From contig NZ_JAHBYG010000013.1 in NCBI RefSeq assembly GCF_019636075.1, forward strand, positions 1 through 64,000: DNA of 64,000 nucleotides. The letters are read 5' to 3'. Each line of letters opens with the position of its first letter. Position 1 is the stretch's first letter. Origin of the DNA: Ferrovibrio sp. (GTDB lineage Bacteria > Pseudomonadota > Alphaproteobacteria > Ferrovibrionales > Ferrovibrionaceae). Under the pieces are notes generated by a model. The model saw only the letters and a list, made by a program, of their open reading frames with translations, did not search any database and was not told the origin of the DNA. Shown in pieces: positions 53,542-63,219 of this stretch. The translations under genes and the position numbers were made by a program.

Positions 53542-54056
53542 CGAAACACGTGTATCTCGGCAGGCTGATCTGCGCGCTGGCGCTGCTGGCCGGCGCAATG
53601 ACCGGCCATGTTGCCTGGGCGCAACAGGCCCCTGCTAATCAAGCACCGGCGAATCAAGCACCGGCGAATCAGGCCCCAGCCAATCAGGCCCTGCCGGAAA
53701 CCGCGGCGCCGCCAGCAGCCCAGACACCCGCCCCGGCTGCGCGCCAGGCACCCGCACGCCGCAACCAGCCGGCGCAGATCGGCCTGCCCGCTCCCACGCC
53801 GATTGCCGAGATTCCGCGCGGCAAGACCGTGCTGCTAGCCGGCACTCTGATGTCGCCGCAACAGCGCACCTTCGTGCTGAACGATGGCAATTCCTCCATC
53901 GTGATCCAGCTCGGCCCCTCCTGGCGCGACCTGACCAGGCTTTCGCCCGGCGCCCGCGTGCGCGTGCTGGGCCAGATGGACCCCTATGGCACGCCGACCT
54001 TCCGCGCCGGCAGCGTCATCCTCGACGATGGCCGCGTGATCGTGGTGCCGAATTAG
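53532..54056 (+). CDS. Exported OB-fold-like protein with Ala-Pro-Ala-Asn repeats
   Basis: A 174-residue protein with a signal peptide (about residues 1-30, ending AWAQ). A Pro/Ala linker has four tandem QAPAN repeats (about 31-52). The C-terminal domain (about 92-174, 'GKTVLLAGTLMSPQQRTFVLNDGNSSIVIQLGPSW') resembles an OB/BOF-like fold. The function is unknown; it probably lies in the periplasm. It overlaps the SDR stop by ten bases, so co-translation is likely. Confidence 0.75.
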   Translation: MYLTKHVYLGRLICALALLAGAMTGHVAWAQQAPANQAPANQAPANQAPANQALPETAAPPAAQTPAPAARQAPARRNQPAQIGLPAPTPIAEIPRGKTVLLAGTLMSPQQRTFVLNDGNSSIVIQLGPSWRDLTRLSPGARVRVLGQMDPYGTPTFRAGSVILDDGRVIVVPN

Positions 54057-54067
54057 CCTGAGCTTTT

Positions 54068-54544
54068 TTACAGCCGCGACAGATCCTCGATGGCATCCAG
54101 CACCAGGCCGGTGCCGACCGCGATGAGAAGGATATCGCCGGCCACCCGCACGAAGCGGGCATTCTGCGGCGATGACAGCCGGATCGAAAGCTCGCGCGGC
54201 AATTCGTGATAGATCACATCGCGCGGCAGCGGGCGGCCAAGCTGCCATTTCTTCGCCTGGCCCGGCGGCATGCAGCCATTGTTCTTCTTCGCCAGGCCCG
54301 GCGGGCAATGGCCGCCCTGCATGGCGCTGCGATAATAATCGCGGATGATGCCCTCGTTGCCGCTGCCGATATGAATGCTGATCGAGGTGCCGCCTGGCCC
54401 CCCGGGATTTCCAGGATTGCCCTTGCCATGCTGGCCCTGCTGCGGGCCGCCACGATCCGGCTTGTCTGCCCAGGCTTGATACGGGGCAACGCCGCCCATC
54501 AGCAAGGCGGCAATGACGGCGAGCGAAGTTAGGATGCGGGGCAT
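54068..54544 (-). CDS. RcnB-like periplasmic protein
   Basis: A 158-residue exported protein. The signal peptide ends about residue 25 (YQAWA). A Gly/Pro-rich spacer follows, then 'CPPGLAKKNNGCMPPGQAKKWQLGRPLPRDV' (about 80-110), the RcnB-type motif. A C-terminal hydrophobic strand-turn ends 'ILLIAVGTGLVLDAIEDL'. RcnB tunes nickel/cobalt efflux in E. coli; the role here is unproven. The ribosome site AGGAG is inside a perfect 10-bp inverted repeat, so translation may be controlled by RNA structure. Confidence 0.82.
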   Translation of the reverse strand: MPRILTSLAVIAALLMGGVAPYQAWADKPDRGGPQQGQHGKGNPGNPGGPGGTSISIHIGSGNEGIIRDYYRSAMQGGHCPPGLAKKNNGCMPPGQAKKWQLGRPLPRDVIYHELPRELSIRLSSPQNARFVRVAGDILLIAVGTGLVLDAIEDLSRL

Positions 54545-54549
54545 GGGGG

Positions 54550-54580
54550 CTCCTGTCTGCATCATGGCTACAGACAGGAG
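54550..54580 (-). promoter_or_regulatory. Perfect 10-bp hairpin masking the RcnB-like ribosome site
   Basis: CTCCTGTCTG (54550-54559), 11-base loop and CAGACAGGAG (54571-54580). On the minus strand the second arm includes AGGAG, which sits five bases before ATG 54544. On the plus strand the repeat is followed by tattttttc, so it could also be a plus-strand terminator-like element. Confidence 0.55.
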
Positions 54581-54655
54581 TATTTTTTCGGATTGCAGCG
54601 AAAAGATGGCGCCGTTAAGCCGCTTTCGTGTGCGTCGTCACACCCTTGCCAGTCC

Positions 54656-56329
54656 CTAGCCCTTCGCCTTGAGGCCGGCCTCGCGGATCTGGCTGAGCGT
54701 GGCGCGTGGCGAAAGCTGCTCTGGGTCGATGCGCAATTCGATGATGGCAGGTTTGCCGGAAGCCCGCGCGCGTTCGAAAGCGGCGGGGAATTCCTCGGTG
54801 CGTGCAACGGTTTCGCCATGGCCGCCATAGGCCCGCGCCAAGGCCGCGAAATCCGGGTTGAACAATTCGGTGCCGCTGATGCGGGTGGGATATTCGCGCT
54901 CCTGATGCATGCGGATGGTGCCGTAGATGCCGTTATTCACCACGATCACGATCACGGCGGCGCCGTATTGCATGGCGGTGGAGAATTCCTGCTGCGTCAT
55001 CTGGAAACAGCCATCGCCGGCAAAGGCAATAGTGACGCGGTCGGGATAAGCCAGCTTGGAAGCCACCGCGCCCGGCAGGCCGTAGCCCATCGAACCCGAG
55101 GTGGGCGCAAGCTGGGTGCCATGGCGACGATAGCGATAGAAGCGATGCAGCCAGGTGGCGTAATTGCCGGCGCCATTGGTGCAGACCGTGTCGGCCGGCG
55201 TGTTGGCACGCAGCCAGGCCACGACCTCCGACAATTGCAGATCGCCCGGCGATTTGGTGGGCTGCTGCCAGGCCTCGTAATCGGCCCGCATCTGCTTGGT
55301 GCGCGCGGCCCAGCGTGAACCGTCGATCCGCCCCAGCGCCAGCGCGGCGGCAATGAAAGCGCGGCTGGAGGCGTTGATCGCCAGGGTGGGCTGATAGACG
55401 CGGTTGAGTTCTTCCGCACCCGCATGGATGTGGATCATCTTCTGCTTCGGCACCGGCAGATCGAACAGGGTATAGCCGCCGGTGCTCATCTCGCCCATGC
55501 GAGTGCCGAGCAGGATCAGCAGATCGGCCTGCTTCACCTGCTCCGCCAGCTTCGGGTTGGGGCCGATGCCGAGTTCGCCGACATAATTGGGGAAATCGTT
55601 ATCGATATAATCCTGGCGGCGGAAACTGGGCGCCACCGGCAAATCGCAAGCCTGCGCAAACGCCTGGGTTTGCAGCCGCAACGCCTCGCTCCAACCGCCG
55701 CCGCCGATGATCAGCAGCGGACGCTCGGCAGCCTGCAGCATGGCTTTGAACTGCGCCATATCGTCTGGCCCCGGATGCGCCTCCGCCGGCTTGACCAGCG
55801 GCACATCGGCAACATCGGCGCTATCGGTGAGCATGTCTTCCGGCAATGCCAGCACCACCGGGCCGGGGCGGCCGGATTTCGCCACCGAGAAGGCACGGGC
55901 CATGTATTCCGGGATACGCGCCACATCGTCGATCTGCGCCACCCACTTGGCCATCTGGCCGAACATGCGGCGATAGTCGATCTCCTGGAACGCCTCGCGC
56001 TCGATCATGTCGCGGCCCACCTGGCCAATCAGCAGGATCATCGGCGTGGAATCCTGGAAGGCCACATGTACGCCGGCCGAGGCATTGGTGGCGCCGGGGC
56101 CGCGCGTGACCATGCAGATGCCCACCTTGCCGGTGGTCTTGGCATAGGCATCGGCCATCATCGCCGCGCCGCCTTCCTGGCGATTGCAGATGAAGCGGAT
56201 CGCATTGGCATGTTCATGCAGCGCATCCAGCACCGCCAGATAGCTTTCGCCCGGCACGCCGAACACCGTATCGACGCCTTGAATCCGCAATTGCTCGACC
56301 AAAATCCGGCCGCCGGTCCGCATACTCAT
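54656..56329 (-). CDS. Thiamine-diphosphate enzyme, acetolactate-synthase-like
   Basis: A 557-residue ThDP enzyme with three standard domains. The N-terminal 'VFGVPGESYLAVLDAL' and 'RQEGGAAMMADAYAKTTGKVG' hold the catalytic Glu. The ThDP-binding 'AGDGCFQMTQQEFSTAMQYGAAVIVIVVNN' lies near residues 434-463. It resembles acetolactate synthase large subunits, but no small subunit gene or ilvC is adjacent, so another decarboxylase or ligase role is possible. It is transcribed toward the RcnB-like gene. Confidence 0.87.
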   Translation of the reverse strand: MSMRTGGRILVEQLRIQGVDTVFGVPGESYLAVLDALHEHANAIRFICNRQEGGAAMMADAYAKTTGKVGICMVTRGPGATNASAGVHVAFQDSTPMILLIGQVGRDMIEREAFQEIDYRRMFGQMAKWVAQIDDVARIPEYMARAFSVAKSGRPGPVVLALPEDMLTDSADVADVPLVKPAEAHPGPDDMAQFKAMLQAAERPLLIIGGGGWSEALRLQTQAFAQACDLPVAPSFRRQDYIDNDFPNYVGELGIGPNPKLAEQVKQADLLILLGTRMGEMSTGGYTLFDLPVPKQKMIHIHAGAEELNRVYQPTLAINASSRAFIAAALALGRIDGSRWAARTKQMRADYEAWQQPTKSPGDLQLSEVVAWLRANTPADTVCTNGAGNYATWLHRFYRYRRHGTQLAPTSGSMGYGLPGAVASKLAYPDRVTIAFAGDGCFQMTQQEFSTAMQYGAAVIVIVVNNGIYGTIRMHQEREYPTRISGTELFNPDFAALARAYGGHGETVARTEEFPAAFERARASGKPAIIELRIDPEQLSPRATLSQIREAGLKAKG

Positions 56330-56430
56330 CCGCGAAGACTCCTGCTGAAAAAACCAGCGGCCAGATTAGGCAGGCCGGTCGCCCAACTCAAGGCGCGGCT
56401 CACCCTGCGGGACGGATATTGCGCGGGGTT

Positions 56431-56829
56431 TCAAACCCAATTCTCCACCTGCAAACCTGGCATACGGTCGAATTCGCGCGTGTTATTGGTCACTAGCACC
56501 AAACCCTCGCTGCGTGCATGGGCGCCAATCATCATGTCATGCACTCCGCAAGGCTGGCCGGCACGGCGCAAAACTGCACGCAGATCGCCATAATGCTCGG
56601 CAGCCTTGCCCGCAAAGGGCAGAATCTCCAGACGCGCGGCGAAATGCGCCAATGCTTCGGCATTCTGCGCTTGGCGGTCGGAATTGGCCACGCCGTAATG
56701 CAATTCCGCCAGCGTTATGCTGGAAATGCAAAGCTCTTCTGCCTGCAGACTGAACCGTTCGCCGAGCGATCTGGGCCGGTTCTTCATCACATAGATGCAG
56801 ATATTGGTATTCAGCATATAGCGCAGCAT
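56431..56829 (-). CDS. vapC: VapC family PIN-domain toxin with Asn at the first catalytic position
   Basis: A 132-residue PIN ribonuclease of the VapC type: 'YMLNTNICIYVMKNRP' at the start, Glu in 'ITLAELHYGVANS', 'CGVHDMMIGAHAR' with the central Asp, and 'LVTNNTREFDRMPGL'. The family normally has Asp where Asn7 stands (LDTN), a metal-binding residue, so the toxin may be weakened or inactive. Its ATG shares one base with the vapB stop (TGATG), the usual coupled layout. Confidence 0.88.
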   Translation of the reverse strand: MLRYMLNTNICIYVMKNRPRSLGERFSLQAEELCISSITLAELHYGVANSDRQAQNAEALAHFAARLEILPFAGKAAEHYGDLRAVLRRAGQPCGVHDMMIGAHARSEGLVLVTNNTREFDRMPGLQVENWV

Positions 56830-57074
56830 CAGAGCGGTTCCCGCTCCTCTGCCGGAGCATCGCTGCGCTCGTCATCGCGCTCGACCATGAAATCCGCGCT
56901 GGCGCGTGGCCCAGAGGCAAAAAAATCATCCCAGCGTTTGCCTACAGGGCTCAGCAGCAGGCTCTGCCCCAGCCGGATGATTTCCACCTGTTTGATCTCG
57001 GGCGGAAAAGCCAATGCCTTAGGCAGCCGAACAGCCTGGGTGCGGTTATTGGTGAAGAGGCTGGATCTGATCAT
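56829..57074 (-). CDS. vapB: VapB family antitoxin
   Basis: An 81-residue antitoxin with an N-terminal AbrB-like swapped-hairpin DNA-binding domain ('SSLFTNNRTQAVRLPKALAFPPEIKQVEIIRLGQSLLLSP', about 4-43) and an acidic C-terminal toxin-binding tail (WDDFFASG ... ERDDERSDAPAEEREPL). It neutralises VapC and represses the pair. A 17-bp-arm palindrome lies ten bases upstream, a clear operator candidate. Confidence 0.9.
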   Translation of the reverse strand: MIRSSLFTNNRTQAVRLPKALAFPPEIKQVEIIRLGQSLLLSPVGKRWDDFFASGPRASADFMVERDDERSDAPAEEREPL

Positions 57075-57083
57075 GGCACGTCA

Positions 57084-57120
57084 CCGCCTATGTATATTCC
57101 AATGGGATATACATAGGCGG
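57084..57120. promoter_or_regulatory. VapBC operator palindrome
   Basis: CCGCCTATGTATATTCC (57084-57100) and GGGATATACATAGGCGG (57104-57120) form 17-base arms with one mismatch around AAT. Its position just before vapB fits autorepression by the VapB-VapC complex. Confidence 0.75.
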
Positions 57121-57163
57121 CTTGGCCGGGAATTGCAAGATAGCCCCTAATTCTTTAAACGCC

Positions 57164-59086
57164 CTACCCCTTCAGCCGGAAGAAGCCGACCAATTGCGCC
57201 AGTTCGGTGGCCTGGCTGGCCAAAGATTGTGCGGCCGCAGTGGTTTCCTCCACCAGGGCCGCGTTGCGCTGGGTCATCTCGTCCATGCTGGAAACGGCGG
57301 TGTTGATCTGGTCCAGCCCGGTGGCCTGTTCGCGGCTGGCCGCCGCGATCTCGGCCACGATATCCGACACCTTCTTCACCGCCGCCACGATCTCCGACAG
57401 GCTGGCGCCGGTCTGGTTCACCAATGCCGCGCCATCCTTCACCTGGGCGTTGGATTCCGTGATCAGCGATTTGATCTCCTTGGAGGCATTGGCTGAACGC
57501 TGGGCCAGGGCACGCACTTCCTGCGCCACCACGGCAAAGCCCTTGCCGGCCTCGCCGGCGCGCGCGGCTTCCACGCTGGCATTCAAGGCCAGCAGATTGG
57601 TCTGGAAGGCGATCTCGTCGATCAGCGCCACGATATCGGAAATCTTGCGCGCACTGTCCTCGATACGGCTGACCGCCGCCACGGCCTGCTGGGTGACATT
57701 GCCGCCCTTCTCGGCGGTATCGCGCGCCGCACCGGCAAGCTGGTTGGCGGCCTGGGCGTTGTCGGCATTCTGCCGCACGGTGGTGGTGATCTCATGCATC
57801 GAGGCGGCAGTCTGTTCGATGCTGGCAGCCTGGCTTTCGGTGCGTTGCGCCAGATCCTGGCTGCCGGTGGAGATTTCGCCGGAAGCGCCGCGCACGGTTT
57901 CGGCGGTATGGCTGAGCCGGCCGGCAAAATCGCGTAGCCGTTCGGCCATGCTGTTTGCGCTGTCTTTCAACGTGCCGAACACGCCCTGATACTGCCCGCG
58001 CACCGCATGGGTGAGATCGCCCTGCGCCATGGCACCCATCACATTGGCGAGTTCGCCGGCCATGCCTTCCAGCGTATCGGTGAGGCTGTTGAGCTGCTGG
58101 CTGACGGCAAGATAAAAGCCTTCCTTGCCCTGCTGGCTGAGCCGTTCGGTGAAATCGCCCTCGGCGATCTTGCCGCACAACGTGGCGATTTCCTGCGCCG
58201 CCTGGCGGTCGCGCGCTTCGGTTTCGGCGCGCTTGCGTTCGGCCTCCTGGCGCTGGGCGGCAATCTCGGCCTCGGCGCGCTCGCGGGCAATCATGCTGTC
58301 CTTGAATACCTGCACTGCCTTGGCCATGGCGCCGATCTCGTCGCCGCGCTCGGCGCCATCCACCTGGGTGGTAAGCTCGCCAGCGGCAAGCCGCCCCATC
58401 ACGCCGGTGATGCGGCCGATCGGCCGGGTGATGGTAGCCACCACCACATAGATGCCAAGCAACAGCGCAACCAGCACGCCGGCCACCATGCCCATGATCA
58501 TCGCCGGTCTCTGCACCTCGTAGAATTGCGTCAACTCGTGATTGAGAGTGCTCACCTGCTCGAAATTGCGCTGGGCGGCCACTTCCAATTGCTGGTTCAG
58601 GGTCTGGCGGTTGCGGCGATTGGCATCGTTGTCGCCATATTCGCGGCCCTGGGCGGGGCTGACCTCGGTGCCAAGCCGCACCAGTTCGGTGCGGAAGCTG
58701 ACGAAATCCCCCACAGTCTTGAGAAAATCCTCGTAGCGCTGACGATCGGGTGCATCCACCATCGGCCCGATATCGTTGGCCGCCTTCTGCAGCCGCTTGA
58801 GATTCTCAAGCAGCGGATTGCCGAAGCGTTTGGCCTCGTCGAAATCCCGCGACATGTAGATGCCACGGGAATCCATCACCACGGCGTAGACCAGCTTGTC
58901 CACCCGCTCGAGCAGGTTGCCGGTTTGCGACAGCACCTCCATGCGGTTGGTCTGCGCTTCGTAGCGATCCAGCGCATTGATGCCGGTATAGCCGACGCCG
59001 GCCGCCACCAGCGACAGCAGGATCAGCACTGAAAACACTCTTGGGCCGATATTGATCCGCGACAGGTTAAGCATTCTTGCCCCCAT
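57164..59086 (-). CDS. Methyl-accepting chemotaxis protein
   Basis: A 640-residue chemoreceptor: transmembrane helix 1 (about 15-37), a periplasmic four-helix sensor (about 38-190), transmembrane helix 2 (about 195-217), a HAMP (about 217-270), a second HAMP-like stretch (about 305-390), and a signalling domain with the hairpin tip '[43 protein letters not shown]'. It controls CheA activity. ATG 59086 is used here; an ATG four codons later (59074) is possible. No che genes are adjacent. Confidence 0.93.
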   Translation of the reverse strand: MGARMLNLSRINIGPRVFSVLILLSLVAAGVGYTGINALDRYEAQTNRMEVLSQTGNLLERVDKLVYAVVMDSRGIYMSRDFDEAKRFGNPLLENLKRLQKAANDIGPMVDAPDRQRYEDFLKTVGDFVSFRTELVRLGTEVSPAQGREYGDNDANRRNRQTLNQQLEVAAQRNFEQVSTLNHELTQFYEVQRPAMIMGMVAGVLVALLLGIYVVVATITRPIGRITGVMGRLAAGELTTQVDGAERGDEIGAMAKAVQVFKDSMIARERAEAEIAAQRQEAERKRAETEARDRQAAQEIATLCGKIAEGDFTERLSQQGKEGFYLAVSQQLNSLTDTLEGMAGELANVMGAMAQGDLTHAVRGQYQGVFGTLKDSANSMAERLRDFAGRLSHTAETVRGASGEISTGSQDLAQRTESQAASIEQTAASMHEITTTVRQNADNAQAANQLAGAARDTAEKGGNVTQQAVAAVSRIEDSARKISDIVALIDEIAFQTNLLALNASVEAARAGEAGKGFAVVAQEVRALAQRSANASKEIKSLITESNAQVKDGAALVNQTGASLSEIVAAVKKVSDIVAEIAAASREQATGLDQINTAVSSMDEMTQRNAALVEETTAAAQSLASQATELAQLVGFFRLKG

Positions 59087-59436
59087 TAGCTAAGGATCGG
59101 ACATGACACCGGTATGCAGAGGTGCGGAATGTAAGGGTTGGCGCGAGGGCGCTGGCCGGATGCGCGACCTGAATGCGCGGCGTGATGCGCGACCTGAATG
59201 CATGGGGAGAAAAGCACAATGGCAGACAGGCAATGCCATGCCGCAGGTACGGGCGCTGGTCTTGGCACCGGTACGGGTGTTGGTTCGCGCGGTTGCGCCA
59301 CAGGCAGGGCATGCCGGCAAACGCCTCTCTCCCCCCAAAGGAACGCTTTTTATTGGGGAAGAGCCTAGAATGCCGGCGCGACAAATTCCAGACCTAATTG
59401 GTGCACCTCACCCGCTATGCGAGTGACACCCCGTAC
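59087..59436. other. 350-base gap between the chemoreceptor and NIPSNAP genes
   Basis: No gene is evident. It must contain the chemoreceptor promoter (minus). It includes an 18-base direct repeat gatgcgcgacctgaatgc at 59159-59176 and 59184-59201 (25-bp period). The rest shows nothing I can assign. Confidence 0.5.
59159..59201. repeat. 18-bp direct repeat, 25-bp period
   Basis: gatgcgcgacctgaatgc occurs twice without mismatch, 25 bp apart, upstream of the chemoreceptor gene. It may be a duplicated regulator site or a slippage product. Confidence 0.55.
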
Positions 59437-59760
59437 TCACCGCTGTATCGGCGCAAAACTGGCCGGGGTCATCAGCTTGTTTTCCTGGTTCACCAGATAG
59501 CCCGCCTTGGCGCTTTCGGCCAGGTAGGCCTGCCATTCCGGATCGGCCATCATGGCGGCGCGCTTGGCCGCCCGGTCGCCGGCATCCGCATAGCACCAGA
59601 TATGCATATAGGTGTTGATCGGCCCGGTTTCGGTGATCAGAAAGGCCAGCGGCTTACCCAGATGGCGCTGCTGCGGCTTCAGGCCCAGGCGCTCATAAAT
59701 TTCCAATTGCAATTTGATGGTGCCGGGACGGCACGTATACGTACGAACATCGAGCAGCAT
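59437..59760 (-). CDS. NIPSNAP family protein
   Basis: A 107-residue dimeric alpha/beta-barrel-like protein: 'MLLDVRTYTCRPGTIKLQLEIYERLGLKPQQRHLGKPLAFLITETGPINTYMHIWCYADAGDRAAKRAAMMADPEWQAYL' is the NIPSNAP pattern over the first 80 residues. Function in bacteria is unknown. It lies divergent from the aminotransferase gene across 116 bases. Confidence 0.87.
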   Translation of the reverse strand: MLLDVRTYTCRPGTIKLQLEIYERLGLKPQQRHLGKPLAFLITETGPINTYMHIWCYADAGDRAAKRAAMMADPEWQAYLAESAKAGYLVNQENKLMTPASFAPIQR

Positions 59761-59876
59761 TGTTCCCCCCTGGTCTGCGGAAGAAGGTTAAGGGCCGGCT
59801 CTGGCCTTGTCGAGGCGCAGCTTTCCCGGCATAAGCAGCGCATCGCCTTGTTGGGGCGTTTTTCGGGAGGAAGACC

Positions 59877-61076
59877 ATGCAGATCGCCGCGCGCATGAGC
59901 CGTTTGGGCAGCGAGAGCGCTTTCGAGGTATTGGCCCGCGCCAAGGCCATCGACATGCAGGCCGCCAAAGACGGCAGCAAGAGCGTGATCAACCTTGGCA
60001 TCGGCCAGCCGGATTTCTCCACGCCCGAGCATGTGGTGGAAGCCGCCGTGAAGGCCCTGCGCGACGGCCATCATGGCTATACCCCGGCCAACGGAATCTT
60101 GCCGCTCCGCGAGGCCGTGGCGGCCGATATCGCGGCGCGGCGCGGCGTGAACGTGAGCCCGGACACCATCGTGATCGTACCCGGCGGCAAGGTGACCATG
60201 GCCACCGCGATCCAGATGTTCGGCGAGCCGGGTGGCGAGATCATGTATCCCGATCCCGGTTTCCCGATCTATGAATCCCTGGTGAAATTCACCGGCGCCG
60301 AAGCGCGCGGCTATCCGCTACTGGAAAAGGATGGCTTTGCCTTCCGCGCCGACGATCTGCTGGCCCGCATCACCCCGCGCACCAGGCTGCTGATCGTGAA
60401 TTCGCCGGCCAATCCCACCGGCGGCGTGGCGCCCGCCGAGGAAGTGGCCAAGCTGGCTGCCGGCCTGGCCAAGCATCCCCATGTGGCGCTGATGTCGGAC
60501 GAGATTTACTCCCGCCTCGTGCTGGACGACGACAAACCCTATGCCAGCTTCATCCCCTACACCCACCTGCACGACCGCCTGATCGTGCTGGATGGCTGGT
60601 CCAAGACCTATGCCATGACCGGCTGGCGCCTGGGCTGGGGCATGTGGCCCAGCCATCTGGCCGATCTGGCCACCAAGCTGGCGATCAACGTGCATTCCTG
60701 CGTGAATGCCGCCATCCAGTTTGCCGGCATCGCCGCGCTGCAGGGGCCGCAGGATGCGGTGGAAACCATGCGCCGGGCCTTCCAGCGCCGCCGTGAACTG
60801 ACCGTGGCCGGCCTGAACGCCCTGCCCGGCGTGAGCTGCATCCGCCCGGAAGGCGCCTTCTATGCCTTCCCCAACATCACCGGTACCGGCTTCAATGCCC
60901 GGCAATTGCAGGATGCCCTGCTGGAGCAGGCCAGGGTGGCCACCATTGCCGGCACCAGCTTCGGCCAGCATGGCGAAGGCTATCTGCGGCTCTCGTTTGC
61001 CGCCGACGATGCGGCCATCGCTGAGGCACTTCAACGGATAGGGACATGGCTCGGCGAAAATAAGCCTAAAAAATAA
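59877..61076 (+). CDS. Class I/II PLP-dependent aminotransferase
   Basis: A 399-residue aminotransferase of the aspartate-aminotransferase superfamily. 'INLGIGQPDFSTPEHV' (about 38-53), 'VNSPANPTGGV' with the substrate-site Asn, 'DEIYSRLV', the PLP-binding Lys in 'GWSKTYAMTGWRLGW' and the Arg in 'YLRLSFA' are visible. The donor and acceptor cannot be fixed from sequence. GGGAGG precedes ATG. It lies just upstream of glnB-glnA. Confidence 0.92.
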   Translation: MQIAARMSRLGSESAFEVLARAKAIDMQAAKDGSKSVINLGIGQPDFSTPEHVVEAAVKALRDGHHGYTPANGILPLREAVAADIAARRGVNVSPDTIVIVPGGKVTMATAIQMFGEPGGEIMYPDPGFPIYESLVKFTGAEARGYPLLEKDGFAFRADDLLARITPRTRLLIVNSPANPTGGVAPAEEVAKLAAGLAKHPHVALMSDEIYSRLVLDDDKPYASFIPYTHLHDRLIVLDGWSKTYAMTGWRLGWGMWPSHLADLATKLAINVHSCVNAAIQFAGIAALQGPQDAVETMRRAFQRRRELTVAGLNALPGVSCIRPEGAFYAFPNITGTGFNARQLQDALLEQARVATIAGTSFGQHGEGYLRLSFAADDAAIAEALQRIGTWLGENKPKK

Positions 61077-61176
61077 TCCACAATCTGCATATTTATTGTG
61101 CGGATGGTCTATAATATGGCCGATTGAACGAAATTTCAGCCACTTAGGCGGCGTCAATCTGCGTGAATCCAGGCCG

Positions 61177-61191
61177 TTAACAAGGTCTTAA
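61177..61191. promoter_or_regulatory. Candidate CtrA site
   Basis: TTAA-N7-TTAA (ttaa-caaggtc-ttaa), matching the alphaproteobacterial cell-cycle regulator CtrA motif. It lies four bases before a sigma-54 promoter upstream of glnB. A chance match is possible. Confidence 0.35.
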
Positions 61192-61194
61192 GTC

Positions 61195-61210
61195 TGGCAC
61201 GAGCCGTGCA
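61195..61210 (+). promoter_or_regulatory. Sigma-54 promoter for glnB-glnA
   Basis: TGGCACG-N4-GTGCA matches the -24/-12 consensus TGGCACG-N4-TTGCA except one base. GG (61196-61197) and GC (61208-61209) are separated by ten bases, the required spacing. It lies 52 bases before glnB, consistent with NtrC-dependent nitrogen control. Confidence 0.8.
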
Positions 61211-61252
61211 TACATGAACCCGTCCCGTCAACCGAGGCGTTATAAAGAATAG

Positions 61253-61600
<348 letters not shown>

Positions 61601-61683
61601 CGGCGATGCCGGGTCGCGCCCGGCACGTCAACATCCCCCAACAGTCAACCTGAATTCAGGCAAAGAGCAGCAGGAAAAACACC

Positions 61684-63093
61684 ATGGCCGATGCTAAATC
61701 CATTCTGAAGCAGATCAAGGACAAGGACGTGAAGTACGTGGACCTCCGGTTCACGGACCCGCGCGGCAAGTGGCAGCATCTGGCCATGGACGTGAGCGTG
61801 GTCGATGATGACCTTCTGAATGAAGGCACCATGTTCGACGGCTCCTCGATCGCCGGCTGGAAGGCGATCAACGAGTCCGACATGCTGCTGAAGCCGGACC
61901 TGAACACCGTCACCTACGATCCCTTCGCAGCCCAGACCATGATGGTCATCTTCTGCGACGTGCTGAATCCCGGCGACGGCTCGAGCTACAACCGCTGCCC
62001 GCGCTCGATCGCCAAGGCCGCCGAAGCCTATGTGAAGACCAGCAAGGTGGCCGACACCGCCTTCTTCGGCCCGGAAGCCGAGTTCTTCGTGTTCGACGAT
62101 GCGCGCTACAAGGTGTCGATGAACGAGACCTTCGTGTATCTCGACGATATCGAAGGCGCTTACAACAGCGGCAAGGTCTATGAAGGCGGCAATATGGGCC
62201 ACCGCGCTCCGATCAAGGGCGGCTACTTCCCGGTGGCACCGCTCGATCAGGGCAACGACCTGCGCGCCGAAATGCTGTCCACCATCGCCGCCATGGGCGT
62301 TGCGGTGGAAAAGCATCACCACGAAGTGGCCAACAGCCAGCATGAGCTGGGCGTGAAGTTCGCCAACCTGGTGAAGTGCGGCGACGCGATGCAGATCTAC
62401 AAGTATGCCGTCCACAATGTGGCGCATGCCTGGGGCAAGTCGGCCACCTTCATGCCGAAGCCGATCAAGGGCGATAACGGCTCGGGCATGCATGTGCACC
62501 AGTCGCTGTGGAAGGGCGGCAAGCCGCTGTTCGCCGGCAACAAGTATGCCGGCCTGTCGGATATGGCGCTGTACTACATCGGCGGCATCATCAAGCATGC
62601 CAAGGCGCTGAACGCCTTCACCAACCCGCTGACCAACAGCTACAAGCGCCTGATCCCCGGCTTCGAAGCCCCCGTGCTGCTGGCCTATTCGGCCCGCAAC
62701 CGCTCGGCTTCCTGCCGTATTCCGTTCGGCACCGGCGAAAAGGCCAAGCGCGTCGAGGTCCGCTTCCCCGATCCGGGCGCGAACCCCTACCTGGCCTACT
62801 CCGCCATGCTGATGGCCGGCCTGGATGGCATCAAGAACAAGATCCATCCTGGCGACCCGATGGACAAGAACCTGTACGACCTGCCGCCGGAAGAGCTGAA
62901 GCAGGTTCCGCAGGTTTGCGGTTCGCTGCGTGAAGCCCTCGAGAGCCTGGATGCCGACCGCGACTTCCTGAAGGCCGGCGGCGTGTTCAACGACGACTTC
63001 ATCGACGCCTACATGGAACTGAAGTGGGAAGAGGTGTACGCGTTCGAACACACCCCGCACCCGATCGAATTCCAGATGTATTACAGCGTCTGA
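61684..63093 (+). CDS. glnA: Glutamine synthetase type I
   Basis: A 469-residue GSI-beta enzyme making glutamine from glutamate, ammonia and ATP. Seen: '[20 protein letters not shown]', '[13 protein letters not shown]', '[12 protein letters not shown]', and the adenylylation loop '[10 protein letters not shown]' with Tyr398 (Tyr397 without Met). The length is normal for adenylylated dodecamers. It is second in the glnB-glnA operon and ends before a strong terminator. Confidence 0.98.
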   Translation: MADAKSILKQIKDKDVKYVDLRFTDPRGKWQHLAMDVSVVDDDLLNEGTMFDGSSIAGWKAINESDMLLKPDLNTVTYDPFAAQTMMVIFCDVLNPGDGSSYNRCPRSIAKAAEAYVKTSKVADTAFFGPEAEFFVFDDARYKVSMNETFVYLDDIEGAYNSGKVYEGGNMGHRAPIKGGYFPVAPLDQGNDLRAEMLSTIAAMGVAVEKHHHEVANSQHELGVKFANLVKCGDAMQIYKYAVHNVAHAWGKSATFMPKPIKGDNGSGMHVHQSLWKGGKPLFAGNKYAGLSDMALYYIGGIIKHAKALNAFTNPLTNSYKRLIPGFEAPVLLAYSARNRSASCRIPFGTGEKAKRVEVRFPDPGANPYLAYSAMLMAGLDGIKNKIHPGDPMDKNLYDLPPEELKQVPQVCGSLREALESLDADRDFLKAGGVFNDDFIDAYMELKWEEVYAFEHTPHPIEFQMYYSV

Positions 63094-63126
63094 TCCGGCT
63101 TCCCCTAACCGGGACCGAATACAGAA

Positions 63127-63154
63127 ACCCCGCCGGGCAACCGGCGGGGTTTTT
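63127..63154 (+). terminator. glnA intrinsic terminator
   Basis: CCCCGCCGG (63127-63135), loop gcaa, CCGGCGGGG (63140-63148), then six T. It lies 33 bases after the glnA stop. Confidence 0.95.
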
Positions 63155-63219
63155 TGTTGGCTTCACGCCGGCCATGGGTCTCTTGATTCCGGCGCCGGCC
63201 CCGACCACACTCCGGCGCC

